From NCBI GenBank assembly GCA_900769445.1, contig CAAGGR010000109.1:1-64000 (forward strand): a DNA stretch of 64,000 bases. The letters run 5' to 3'. The translations under genes were made by a program, and so were the position numbers. The notes beneath the pieces were generated by a model. The model worked only from the letters and a program-made list of their open reading frames with translations. It had not been told where the DNA came from and ran no database searches. The DNA comes from an uncultured Alistipes sp. GTDB lineage: Bacteria > Bacteroidota > Bacteroidia > Bacteroidales > Rikenellaceae. The stretch's first letter is position 1. Every line of letters starts with the position of its first letter. Positions 44,264-53,268 of this stretch are shown here, piece after piece.

Positions 44264-45394
44264 ATGAAGTTTACTTTACAACATACCGCACCTGCCACTA
44301 ATGCACGTGCAGGACTTATCGAGACCGACCACGGCAGTATCGAGACTCCAATATTTATGCCTGTTGGCACTGCTGCCGCAATGAAGGGCATCTTTCACCG
44401 CGACGTAGAGCAGGAGGCAAAGGCACAAATTATCCTTGCCAATACCTACCATCTATACCTTAGACCAGGTATGGATATCATCGAGCAGGCAGGTGGTGTT
44501 CACCGTTTCTCATCGTGGAACAAGCCTATGCTTACCGATAGCGGTGGCTTTCAGGTCTTTTCGTTGGCTGCGTGTCGCAAACTCAAGGAGGATGGCTGCC
44601 ACTTCCAATCACATATCGACGGATCACGCCATGTCTTTACACCAGAGAGTGTTATCGACACTGAGCGCACCATCGGTGCAGATATAATGATGGCATTCGA
44701 TGAGTGCCCTCCAGGCGATGCTCCATATGACTACGCCAAGAAGTCGCTTGCACTTACCGAGCGCTGGTTGGAGCGCTGCTTTAACCGCTACCACCAGACA
44801 GAACCTAAATGGGGACATTATCAGTCGCTTTTCCCTATTGTGCAGGGTGCTGGCTATCCAGATCTACGAGAGCGTGCTGCACGCAACGTTTTGCAGTACG
44901 ACGCCGATGGCTATGCCATTGGTGGCTTGGCAGTTGGCGAGCCTACCGATGTTATGTACTCTATGATTGAGGTGTGCAACGCTGTGCTTCCAACTGATAA
45001 GCCTCGTTACCTAATGGGCGTGGGTACCCCTGTAAATATTCTGGAGGCGATAGACCGCGGTGTCGATATGTTCGACTGCGTAATGCCTACACGCAATGGT
45101 CGTAACGGTCAGATATTCACATCTGAGGGTGTGATAAACATCCGCAATAAGAAGTGGGAAAACGACTTTTCGCCTATCGACCCTAATGGTGTAACATTTG
45201 TTGACCACCAGTACACCAAGGCCTACCTCCACCACCTTGTGGTATGCAAGGAGATGCTCGCTGCACAGATAGCATCGCTACACAACACCGCCTTCTACCT
45301 ATGGCTTGTTGGCGAGGCGCGCAAGCATATCATTGCTGGCGATTTTAAGCCTTGGAAGGAGGAGATGGTCGTAAAACTTAGTCGCAGATTGTAA
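44264..45394 (+). CDS. tgt: tRNA-guanine transglycosylase (Tgt), zinc cysteines absent
   Basis: Tgt replaces G34 of GUN-anticodon tRNAs with preQ1 or queuine. The 376-residue protein retains the catalytic DSGGFQVFSL (Asp92), GGLAVGEP and the nucleophile region DCVMPTRNGRNG (Asp271). The usual structural zinc motif CxCxxC...H is not present: the stretch PNGVTFVD (307-314) has Gly, Thr and Asp where the three cysteines should be, while the later LHN histidine remains. This may be usual for Bacteroidetes Tgt rather than a local loss. The ATG at 44264 begins with the normal MKFTLQHTA. lptF/G follows after 14 bases. Confidence 0.93.
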   Translation: MKFTLQHTAPATNARAGLIETDHGSIETPIFMPVGTAAAMKGIFHRDVEQEAKAQIILANTYHLYLRPGMDIIEQAGGVHRFSSWNKPMLTDSGGFQVFSLAACRKLKEDGCHFQSHIDGSRHVFTPESVIDTERTIGADIMMAFDECPPGDAPYDYAKKSLALTERWLERCFNRYHQTEPKWGHYQSLFPIVQGAGYPDLRERAARNVLQYDADGYAIGGLAVGEPTDVMYSMIEVCNAVLPTDKPRYLMGVGTPVNILEAIDRGVDMFDCVMPTRNGRNGQIFTSEGVINIRNKKWENDFSPIDPNGVTFVDHQYTKAYLHHLVVCKEMLAAQIASLHNTAFYLWLVGEARKHIIAGDFKPWKEEMVVKLSRRL

Positions 45395-45408
45395 TCGATA
45401 ATATTAAG

Positions 45409-46518
45409 ATGAAGCTTATTCCATCTATACCCGCATACAGAACGTTAGATAGATACATCCTACGCAAGTTCTTGCTTACCTATCTATTTGGTTTGTTGAT
45501 GATGACCATTATCTTGGTCGTCTTCGACTACGTGGAGCGTGTCGATGACTTTACCGAGTTGCATGCCCCTTGGGATGCTATTATTTTCGACTACTATCTA
45601 AACTTCATTCCACACTTTATAAACCAATTTAGTGCGCTATTTACCTTTATCTCGGTAATCTTCTTCACCTCAAAGTTGGCGATGCAGACCGAGATTGTAG
45701 CGGTACTATCGGGCGGTGTCAGCTTCCGACGTTTGATGTGGCCCTATATGCTTGGTGCGGGCATTATCGCCATCACAAGCCTCTCGCTTAGTTTGTGGAT
45801 TATCCCCGAGGGTCAGAAGGAGAGCGTAGAGTTTCAGTCGAAATACTTTAAGGGTAATCATCTTATCGACTATGACAAAAATGTATACCGACAGTTAGAG
45901 GAGGGTACATTTGTATATGTTCGAGGCTATAACCCTCACACTGAGCGTGTTCCATTCTTTGCAATAGAGAAGTACGAGGGTTCAACAATGGTCGAGGTGC
46001 TAAACGCTGCAAGTGCAACATTCGATGACGAGTCTGGTCGCTGGACAGCGCCTCGCTATGTGATCTACTCACGCACCGAAGATGGCTCGTTAGGCTACGA
46101 GCAGTTTAGAAATCTCGATACGCTTATCAATCTCGATGCTCGCGAGCTTATCGACCCTAAGGGTTTGGTTAAGACCCTAAGAATCGACGAGCTTAACGAC
46201 TTCTACCAGCAGCAAAAGAGCAAGGGTTCTGATGACTTGTTCCTAATTGAGGTGGAGCGACATATTCGCTTCTCATACCCCTTCTCGACCTTTATCCTTA
46301 CACTCATAGGCGTCTCTATCGCATCACGCAAGGTGCGTGGCGGTATGGGTATGCATATCGGTTTGGGTATCACACTATGCTTTGGCTATATCATGCTCGG
46401 TCGTATCTTCGAGCAAGTCGCCTTAGGAGGCTCGCTACCACCATGGTTCTCGGTGTGGTTGCCGAACTTGATATTTGCCCTTATTGCAGTTTATGTCTAT
46501 CGTAAAGCCCCAAAATAG
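45409..46518 (+). CDS. LptF/LptG-family LPS export permease
   Basis: The 369-residue inner-membrane protein shows the YjgP/YjgQ pattern: RYILRKFLLTYLFGLLMMTIILVVFDYVE at the start, two further N-terminal helices, a periplasmic jellyroll (about 105-265) and three C-terminal helices (FSTFILTLIGVSIASRKV, GYIMLGRIFEQ, PNLIFALIAVYVY). With LptC at 8298 it would belong to the LPS transport machine. LptF and LptG cannot be distinguished here. It lies between tgt and the mqnE fusion, with a gap of two bases to the latter. Confidence 0.92.
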   Translation: MKLIPSIPAYRTLDRYILRKFLLTYLFGLLMMTIILVVFDYVERVDDFTELHAPWDAIIFDYYLNFIPHFINQFSALFTFISVIFFTSKLAMQTEIVAVLSGGVSFRRLMWPYMLGAGIIAITSLSLSLWIIPEGQKESVEFQSKYFKGNHLIDYDKNVYRQLEEGTFVYVRGYNPHTERVPFFAIEKYEGSTMVEVLNAASATFDDESGRWTAPRYVIYSRTEDGSLGYEQFRNLDTLINLDARELIDPKGLVKTLRIDELNDFYQQQKSKGSDDLFLIEVERHIRFSYPFSTFILTLIGVSIASRKVRGGMGMHIGLGITLCFGYIMLGRIFEQVALGGSLPPWFSVWLPNLIFALIAVYVYRKAPK

Positions 46519-46520
46519 CA

Positions 46521-48650
46521 ATGCGCACTATTAATGAAATATCGAACATCATCCGTCGTGGTGAGCGCATCACAGCCGAGGATGCTTTAACCCTTTGGCG
46601 CGAAGCTCCCCTTTGGCTCTTGGGCGAACTTGCCTCAGAGCGCAAGGAGAGCGTGAGCGGCAAGGAGGTGTACTACAACCGTAACGTACATCTTGAGCCA
46701 ACGAACATCTGCCTCTTCAACTGCGAGTTCTGCTCGTTCCGTCGTAGGGAGAACGATGCCGATGCGTGGTATATGTCGTTAGACGATATCGAGGCGCGCG
46801 CCATGGAGCTTCGTAGTTCGGATATCACCGAAGTACATATCGTTGGTGGCGTACACCCTAAGCACGACCTTGCCACATACTGTGCCATGATACGACGTGT
46901 TAAGGGCGCACTACCCCATGTTGCCGTCAAGGCATATACCGCGGTAGAGATATTCTATATGATTCGCAACGAGGGCATCTCTATTGTCGAGGGTCTTCGC
47001 AGGTTGAAGGAGGCGGGCATGGAGTGTATACCGGGTGGTGGTGCCGAGATCTTCGATGCTGAGCTTCGCAAGAAGATATGCCCCGAGAAGTGTAGTGCCG
47101 AGGAGTGGCTTGCGGTGCATCGTGCCGCACATAACATGGGTATCCCAACCAACTGCACAATGCTCTACGGACACATCGAGAGCCTTGAGCAGCGCATCGA
47201 CCACTTGGAGCGTCTACGCACACTGCAGGATGAAGCGCCAGGTTTTGACGCCTTCATTCCACTGAAGTATCACAGCCGCGGCAACCGTCTCTCAGAGGCT
47301 GGAGAATGCTCCGTAGAGGATGACCTAAGAATGATTGCTATAAGTCGCATCTTCCTCGACAATATCCCACATATCAAGGCGTACTGGGTATCCTATGGTA
47401 AGGCTACGACAGAGATGGCTCTCGCCTTTGGTGCCGATGATATTGATGGCACTATTGGCGACACCACAAAGATTTACTCTATGGCTGGCGGTATCGACCG
47501 CCCAACGATGAGCGTCGAGGAGCTTGAGGCGATGGTGGAGAGCGTTGGCTATACCCCTATCGAGCGCGACTCGCACTACAACCGTGTGGAGAGAATACCA
47601 GAGACCCTCAACACAGAGAGTATAACAACAGAGGACAAAACCCCAGAGGTAACAGATATGGCTACTAAGAAGGAGACAACGTCTAAGAGGACAACAACAA
47701 AGCCTCGCACAACAAAGAGCAAAAGCGCAAAAGCACAAAGCACAAAGAGAGGCAACGCCATCTCGTTTCTTAAGCGTAGACCGCTGATTGCCAATATCCT
47801 GTACATGGGTATCGTTGGCATTGTGCTTATCGTTGCGGTATATATAGGTTTGAAGATTGGCACACGCCACAGCCGCATTATCGAAGTTCCAAACTTTATG
47901 GGTATGACTATCGACAATGCCTACAACGTGGCTGAGGATAGCGATCTACAACTTATTGTGCGCGACTCAATCTTCGATGTCGCACTTCCCGGTGGCACCA
48001 TCGTAGATCAGCTGCCTAAAATCTCCTCTGTAAGGGAGGTTACCGTAAAGCCAGGCCGCAAGGTCTATGTTACGATAAATGCCTACACACGACGCAAGGT
48101 AGATGTGCCATACGTGGCTAAACAGACACTCCGTCAGGCTCTCAACCAGATTGAGCGTTCGGGGCTTACCGTCGATAGGCTCGTCTATAAGGAGGATATG
48201 ACATCTACGGACTATGTTGTAAAGCAGAGCTTAAAGGAAGAGGAGATTCTACCCACCTCAAGAGTTAAAGCGCCAGCTGGTAGCGGTATAACACTACAAG
48301 TAAGCTATCAGGTGGAGGAGTGCAATACCACTACTCCTCGCCTTATAGGTCTTAACCTCCAACAGGCAAAAAATACGTTGTGGGATAATGGTCTAAATGT
48401 GGCAAATGTAGTCTACGACGATAGTGTCGACGACCTTATCGCATGCCGCAAGGCAAAAGTATACAAACAATCTTCGAAGATTGGCACACAGCTTCATCGT
48501 GGTAGCGAGGTGTCGATATACCTTACCTGCGACAAGGCCATCATTGATTCGATGAACAAGGTGGCAACAAACGAGATTAAGGAGTTGGAGCGACTACGTC
48601 GTGAGGCTATTACTAAGCAGGAGAGTGAGGATAGCGAGGTCGAGGAGTAA
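46521..48650 (+). CDS. mqnE: In-frame fusion of aminofutalosine synthase (MqnE) with a membrane-anchored PASTA protein
   Basis: Residues 1 to about 365 form a radical-SAM enzyme with VYYNRNVHLEPTNICLF and the cluster cysteines C64-x3-C68-x2-C71, fitting MqnE of the futalosine menaquinone pathway. A Thr/Lys-rich linker follows (about 368-415), then one transmembrane helix (near 424-447, ILYMGIVGIVLIVAVYIGLK) and three PASTA domains (about 454-690; VPNFMGMTIDNA, VPYVAKQTLRQAL, PRLIGLNLQQAK). In relatives I know, MqnE and the PASTA protein are separate. The frame is open throughout, with no stop between them. Met380 (47658) could be the ancestral PASTA start and may still be used. The topology is consistent: enzyme inside, PASTA outside. 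Confidence 0.85.
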   Translation: MRTINEISNIIRRGERITAEDALTLWREAPLWLLGELASERKESVSGKEVYYNRNVHLEPTNICLFNCEFCSFRRRENDADAWYMSLDDIEARAMELRSSDITEVHIVGGVHPKHDLATYCAMIRRVKGALPHVAVKAYTAVEIFYMIRNEGISIVEGLRRLKEAGMECIPGGGAEIFDAELRKKICPEKCSAEEWLAVHRAAHNMGIPTNCTMLYGHIESLEQRIDHLERLRTLQDEAPGFDAFIPLKYHSRGNRLSEAGECSVEDDLRMIAISRIFLDNIPHIKAYWVSYGKATTEMALAFGADDIDGTIGDTTKIYSMAGGIDRPTMSVEELEAMVESVGYTPIERDSHYNRVERIPETLNTESITTEDKTPEVTDMATKKETTSKRTTTKPRTTKSKSAKAQSTKRGNAISFLKRRPLIANILYMGIVGIVLIVAVYIGLKIGTRHSRIIEVPNFMGMTIDNAYNVAEDSDLQLIVRDSIFDVALPGGTIVDQLPKISSVREVTVKPGRKVYVTINAYTRRKVDVPYVAKQTLRQALNQIERSGLTVDRLVYKEDMTSTDYVVKQSLKEEEILPTSRVKAPAGSGITLQVSYQVEECNTTTPRLIGLNLQQAKNTLWDNGLNVANVVYDDSVDDLIACRKAKVYKQSSKIGTQLHRGSEVSIYLTCDKAIIDSMNKVATNEIKELERLRREAITKQESEDSEVEE

Positions 48651-48665
48651 CCTAAATTGGAGCAA

Positions 48666-49745
48666 ATGGAGAAGTATATAGATGAACAGATAATTGCATC
48701 AGACATCGAGTGCGACGAGAACGAAAACGAGGAGATGTATGAGCATTATGCGGTAACGGTGGACAAGGGACAGTCGATGATGCGTCTCGACAAGTTCCTC
48801 ACCATACGCCTCGAGAACACCTCGCGCAACCGTATACAGATGGCTGCCGATGGTGGAAATATCATCGTTAATGGCAAGCCACAGAAGTCGAGCTACAAGA
48901 TTAAGCCTCTCGACCAGATATCTATCGTCATGCCCTATCCTCGTCGTAAGGAGGAGATTGTGCCAGAGAACATTCCACTCGATATTGTCTACGAGGATGA
49001 TGATATTATCGTGGTAAACAAGCATGCTGGCATGGTTGTCCATCCAGGCGTTGGTAACCATAGTGGCACGTTGGTACACGCTCTATCCTACCATCTGCGC
49101 GACTTGGAGATGTTTAGCGAGGGTAATGCCCGCGCAGGTCTTGTACACCGCATCGATAAGGACACCTCGGGTTTGTTGGTCGTAGCTAAGAACGAGCGCG
49201 CCCACGCATCGTTGGCAAAGCAGTTCTTCGATCACACCATCTACCGTCGCTATGTGGCGTTGGTATGGGGCAATATCGCTGATGACGAGGGTACTATCAT
49301 CGGCCATATCGGTCGCAACCCTAAGGATAGACTCCAGATGTATGTCTTCCCCGATGGCGAGGAGGGCAAGCATGCTGTAACACACTTCAAGGTGCTACGT
49401 CGCTATGGCTACGTAACACTTGTAGAGTGCCGCCTTGAGACTGGTCGTACACACCAGATACGTGTGCATATGTCATGGCAGGGACACCCACTCTTTAACG
49501 ATGAGCGCTATGGTGGTAACCGCATCCTAAAGGGTACGACATTTATGAAGTATAAGCAGTTTATCGAGAACTGCTTCAAGCTTGTTCCACGCCAAGCACT
49601 CCATGCCCGAGCCTTAGGCTTCAACCACCCTACTACGGGCAAGTATGTGCAGTTCGAATCGGAGCTACCAGACGATATAAAGGCTGTGCTACAGAAGTGG
49701 GACACCTACACCGATGCTGTAGGCTTAGACCTTGACGAAATATAA
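48666..49745 (+). CDS. RluD-family 23S rRNA pseudouridine synthase
   Basis: The 359-residue protein has an N-terminal S4 domain (MRLDKFLTIRLENTSRNRIQ, about 38-95) and the RluA/RluD catalytic domain. The active-site Asp is in GLVHRIDKDTSGLLVVAK; ETGRTHQIRVHM is also present. It pseudouridylates 23S rRNA in the family, with RluD-type sites likeliest. It has an acidic N-terminal tail (about 30 residues). The ATG at 48666 is preferred to a TTG three codons earlier. A PASTA protein next to this gene is the usual Bacteroidales order. Confidence 0.93.
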   Translation: MEKYIDEQIIASDIECDENENEEMYEHYAVTVDKGQSMMRLDKFLTIRLENTSRNRIQMAADGGNIIVNGKPQKSSYKIKPLDQISIVMPYPRRKEEIVPENIPLDIVYEDDDIIVVNKHAGMVVHPGVGNHSGTLVHALSYHLRDLEMFSEGNARAGLVHRIDKDTSGLLVVAKNERAHASLAKQFFDHTIYRRYVALVWGNIADDEGTIIGHIGRNPKDRLQMYVFPDGEEGKHAVTHFKVLRRYGYVTLVECRLETGRTHQIRVHMSWQGHPLFNDERYGGNRILKGTTFMKYKQFIENCFKLVPRQALHARALGFNHPTTGKYVQFESELPDDIKAVLQKWDTYTDAVGLDLDEI

Positions 49746-49765
49746 ACTTATACGATATATCCAGT

Positions 49766-51550
49766 ATGTTTCTACCAACGACAACCAAAGAGGTCGAGGC
49801 TCGCGGCTGGGACGAGCTTGATGTCATAATCTTCACGGGCGATGCCTACATCGACCACCCCGCCTTTGGTGCTGCTGTCATAGGTCGCATCCTCGAGGCT
49901 GAGGGCTACCGTGTGGCTATCGTGCCACAGCCCAACTGGCGCGACGACCTTCGCGACTTCAAGAAGTTAGGCAAACCACGCCTCTTCTTCGCGGTGTCGG
50001 CAGGAGCTATGGACTCTATGGTCAACCACTACACAGCAAACCTACGTCTACGCTCTAACGACGCCTATACAGCTGGAGGCAAGGCAGGTTTCCGCCCCGA
50101 CCGCACAGTAGATACATACACAAAGATTCTTAAGAGACTCTACCCCCACACGCCAGTTGTTGTGGGCGGTATCGAGGCATCGCTACGCCGACTTACGCAC
50201 TACGACTACTGGAGCGATAAACTTCAACAATCTATCCTCGAGACATCAGGTGCCGACCTACTCGTATATGGCATGGGCGACAAGCCTATTAGAGAGGTTG
50301 CTAAGGCCATGCGTAATGGCTTTAATATGAAGCTCTTACGCGGTCTGCGCCAAGTAGGCTTTATGTGTGATAAGGAGTACGTTGAGCGTCTATACAACGG
50401 CAAGACCATCGTGCTAAACTCCTACGAGGAGTGTGTTAAGGACAAGGCTAAATTCGGCAAGAACTTCACCGAGATTGAGACCCTTAGCAATATGATGGAG
50501 TGCAACACTACGCTTGTGGAGCAGTGTGGCGATAGATATGTAGTTATCACACCACCACACGAGACTCTCACAACCGAAGAGCTTGACCACTCCTTCGACC
50601 TACCATATGAGCGCGCACCTCACCCTCGATATAAGGGCAAGGGCGACATCCCTGCATGGGAGATGATTAAGCACTCAATAAATATCCACCGCGGATGTTT
50701 CGGAGGCTGCTCCTTCTGCACCATATCGGCACATCAGGGTAAGTTTATCAACTCGCGCTCAGAGCGCTCTATTCTCGAGGAGGTTAAGCGCGTGAGCCAG
50801 ATGCCCGACTTCAAAGGCTACCTTTCGGATATCGGGGCGCCCTCGGCAAATATGTATCGTATGCGTGGCAAGGACGAGGCATTGTGTAAGCGCTGCAAGC
50901 GCCCATCATGCCTACACCCTAAGCTATGCCCAAATATGAATAACGACCACCGCCCACTGCTCGACCTCTATCGCAAGATACGCGAGGTTAAGGGGGTCAA
51001 AAAGGCCTTTATCGGCAGCGGTATACGCTACGATTTGTTTGACGACTCGCCATACTTCGAGACAGTGGTCAAACACCACACCTCAGGTCGATTGAAGGTG
51101 GCACCAGAGCATACCGAGGAACGCGTACTTAAACTTATGCGCAAGCCATCGTTTAGTATGTTTGAGGATATGAATCGCCGCTTTCAGCAGATATGTCGCA
51201 GAGAGGGACTAAAGTATCAACTTATACCCTACTTCATATCGTCGCACCCTGGCTGCGAGGAGCGCGATATGCGAGCATTGGCAGATAAGGTCTTAGGTCG
51301 CCTACACTTTAATTTGGAGCAGGTTCAAGACTTAACACCTACTCCTATGACCCTATCTTCGGTAATGTTCTACACGGGCATCAACCCATACACTGGCGAG
51401 AAGGTATACGTAGCACGCACACAGGAGGATAAGCGCCGACAGAAGAGCTACTTCTTTGGCGGCACACTCCCCGAGGAGAAACGCCGCACAACAAAACCTC
51501 AACTAAGAGATACAAAATATAAAAAGAGTAATAATAATTATAGACAATGA
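49766..51550 (+). CDS. YgiQ-family radical SAM protein
   Basis: The 594-residue protein has an N-terminal B12-binding-like domain (DVIIFTGDAYIDHPAFGAAVIGRILEAEGYRV), a radical-SAM core with CFGGCSFC (about 311-318), APEHTEERVLKLMRKPS, and a C-terminal DUF3362 with LTPTPMTLSSVMFYTGINPYTG. The family is widespread, but its reaction is not established. Its stop codon overlaps the next gene's ATG (ATGA), indicating coupling to the small lipoprotein. It lies 20 bases after the pseudouridine synthase gene. Confidence 0.92.
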   Translation: MFLPTTTKEVEARGWDELDVIIFTGDAYIDHPAFGAAVIGRILEAEGYRVAIVPQPNWRDDLRDFKKLGKPRLFFAVSAGAMDSMVNHYTANLRLRSNDAYTAGGKAGFRPDRTVDTYTKILKRLYPHTPVVVGGIEASLRRLTHYDYWSDKLQQSILETSGADLLVYGMGDKPIREVAKAMRNGFNMKLLRGLRQVGFMCDKEYVERLYNGKTIVLNSYEECVKDKAKFGKNFTEIETLSNMMECNTTLVEQCGDRYVVITPPHETLTTEELDHSFDLPYERAPHPRYKGKGDIPAWEMIKHSINIHRGCFGGCSFCTISAHQGKFINSRSERSILEEVKRVSQMPDFKGYLSDIGAPSANMYRMRGKDEALCKRCKRPSCLHPKLCPNMNNDHRPLLDLYRKIREVKGVKKAFIGSGIRYDLFDDSPYFETVVKHHTSGRLKVAPEHTEERVLKLMRKPSFSMFEDMNRRFQQICRREGLKYQLIPYFISSHPGCEERDMRALADKVLGRLHFNLEQVQDLTPTPMTLSSVMFYTGINPYTGEKVYVARTQEDKRRQKSYFFGGTLPEEKRRTTKPQLRDTKYKKSNNNYRQ

Positions 51551-51795
51551 AAAAAGCAATCATTTTTGCCGCACTCCTTATGATTGGCTGCGGCAACAAC
51601 CAGAACAACGAGACTGCAACTAAGGTAGATAATGGCGCACAGAAGGTTAGTGTACGTATGTCCAACGGTGAGAAGCTACCAGAGATGCAGATGATAACCC
51701 CTGAAACCGCACCTATCAACATCGAGGCAGTAACAGCCGAGAAGGATCCACGCTATCTCCAGCAGAAGGGCATTAGGCTCAAGGATGAGCAGTAG
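51547..51795 (+). CDS. Small lipoprotein of unknown function
   Basis: The 82-residue product begins with a short signal and lipobox (KKAIIFAALLMIGCGNN), followed by an Asn/Thr-rich stretch and a conserved-looking end DPRYLQQKGIRLKDEQ. I do not recognise a domain. It overlaps ygiQ by four bases, so it is made from the same transcript. The mature part would be about 65 residues. Confidence 0.7.
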   Translation: MKKAIIFAALLMIGCGNNQNNETATKVDNGAQKVSVRMSNGEKLPEMQMITPETAPINIEAVTAEKDPRYLQQKGIRLKDEQ

Positions 51796-51808
51796 TCCAA
51801 TACAACAT

Positions 51809-51848
51809 AGATAGGGTGTCCAACAAACTTGTTGGACACCCTATCTTT
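51809..51848 (+). terminator. Intrinsic terminator with GGGTGTCC stem
   Basis: AGATAGGGTGTCCAAC pairs with GTTGGACACCCTATCT, followed by TT. It is the third copy of the GGGTGTCC core and ends the tgt to small-lipoprotein run. Confidence 0.9.
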
Positions 51849-51882
51849 ATAGAATTACCCCACTTAAATCAGCGTGATACCT

Positions 51883-52014
51883 AATTTCTTGTCAGAAGGG
51901 GTTAGATTTGTTCTATCGCAAAAGAAGATCCCCACGGGATAGTACACTTAGTACAGCCCGTGGGGTCTTACTTTTAGGGATGGGACAAAGATATGCCCCT
52001 TATCACAAGAAATT
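51883..52014. repeat. Interspersed hairpin element, copy E5 (complete)
   Basis: Both ends are intact: AATTTCTTGTCAGAAGGGG on the left, and the reverse complement of the right end reads AATTTCTTGTGATAAGGGG. The central hairpin (51925-51969) pairs CCCCACGGG with CCCGTGGGG, then GTAC with GTAC around ACTTA. It ends eight bases from the rnfA stop codon. The stem sequence is unlike E1, E2 and E7. Confidence 0.8.
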
Positions 52015-52021
52015 GATGCGG

Positions 52022-52681
52022 TTATGGTAATGGAACCACATTCGCAAACCCCATAAACGCCATCGCAAGAAGTCCTGCGGTGATAAGCGCAATAGGAACA
52101 CCACGCATTGCGGTAGGTGTATCTTCAACCTCAAGACGTTCGCGGATACCCGCAAAGAGTATCAATGCAAGAGCAAAACCTAAAGCAGTAGCCACGGAGT
52201 AGATAACGCCTGTAAGGAGGTCAAAATCCTTCTGCACGGAGATAATAGCGACACCAAGTACTGCGCAGTTAGTAGTGATAAGCGGCAGGAAGATACCAAG
52301 AGCCTGATAGAGGGCTGGCGAGGTCTTCTTAAGCACAATCTCCACCATCTGCACAAGGGCAGCGATAACGAGGATGAAGGTGATGGTCTGCATATACTCG
52401 ATACCAAAAGGTACAAGAACAAAGTTCTGTAAGCACCAAGTAACCACAGATGCAAGTGCCATAACAAAAGTTACAGCCATACCCATACCGAATGAGGTCT
52501 CAACCTTAGAGGATACGCCAAGGAATGGACAGATACCAAGGAACTGAGATAGCACCACATTGTTCACAAAGATTGCACCGATAACGATGGCAAAGAGCGT
52601 GATAGACTGAACGCTAACGCTACCTGTAGCGAAGCCATTAAGCACCTCGCTCGAAATATTCTCTGCTATAAGTAGATTCAT
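52022..52681 (-). CDS. rnfA: Rnf complex subunit RnfA
   Basis: RnfA is an integral membrane subunit of the ferredoxin:NAD+ oxidoreductase that pumps Na+ or H+. The 219-residue protein has six hydrophobic segments, with the signature NVVLSQFLGICPFLGVSSKVETSFGM and TTNCAVLGVAI. About 25 extra residues precede the usual start; no other Met is available there. It is the last gene of the rnf operon, 5 bases after rnfE, and its stop codon lies next to repeat E5. Confidence 0.95.
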   Translation of the reverse strand: MNLLIAENISSEVLNGFATGSVSVQSITLFAIVIGAIFVNNVVLSQFLGICPFLGVSSKVETSFGMGMAVTFVMALASVVTWCLQNFVLVPFGIEYMQTITFILVIAALVQMVEIVLKKTSPALYQALGIFLPLITTNCAVLGVAIISVQKDFDLLTGVIYSVATALGFALALILFAGIRERLEVEDTPTAMRGVPIALITAGLLAMAFMGFANVVPLP

Positions 52682-52686
52682 AGTTA

Positions 52687-53268
52687 TTATCTTTTTGCAA
52701 CTTTGTTAAACAATACCATCAAATAGCCAAGCACCAAGAAACCACCTGGAGCGAGGATAAACAACAATGGCATAACGCCATCGGCAAAGGTGTAGCCAAA
52801 GATTGAGCCAGCACCAAGCATCTCACGCACAGCACCAATAACAGTTAGTGAGAGCGTAAAGCCAAGACCAATGCCGATGCCATCAAGTGCTGAGTCGAGA
52901 ACACCATTCTTCGATGCGAAGGCCTCCGCACGACCAAGGATGATGCAGTTAACCACGATAAGTGGAATAAATACACCGAGTGCTGAGTACAACGATGGAA
53001 GATATGCCTGCATAAGCATCTCGATAATAGTTACGAAGGATGCGATGACTACAATAAAGGCTGGGATACGCACCTTATCTGGAATAAGGCTCTTGATAAG
53101 TGAAATCACGATATTCGACATAATAAGCACGGCCATAGTCGCCACACCCATACCCATACCGTTTATTGCCGACGAGGTAACGCCCAATGTAGGACACATA
53201 CCCAAGATAAGCACAAAGGTTGGGTTCTCCTTAAGGATACCCTTAGTTATAATCTGAAGTTTACTCAT
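52687..53268 (-). CDS. rnfE: Rnf complex subunit RnfE
   Basis: The 193-residue membrane subunit pairs with RnfA. It has NPTFVLILGMCPTLGVTSSAINGMGMG at the N-terminus and VVNCIILGRAEAFASKNG, both typical of RnfE/NqrD. The ATG at 53268 gives MSKLQIITKGI; the longer frame runs into rnfG. It overlaps rnfG by eight bases. Confidence 0.95.
   Translation of the reverse strand: MSKLQIITKGILKENPTFVLILGMCPTLGVTSSAINGMGMGVATMAVLIMSNIVISLIKSLIPDKVRIPAFIVVIASFVTIIEMLMQAYLPSLYSALGVFIPLIVVNCIILGRAEAFASKNGVLDSALDGIGIGLGFTLSLTVIGAVREMLGAGSIFGYTFADGVMPLLFILAPGGFLVLGYLMVLFNKVAKR

Noticed and set aside
46521..48650. Two overlapping separate genes rather than a fusion
   Set aside because: The frame is continuous and no stop separates the parts. 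An internal start at 47658 is possible, but the sequence as given encodes one protein.
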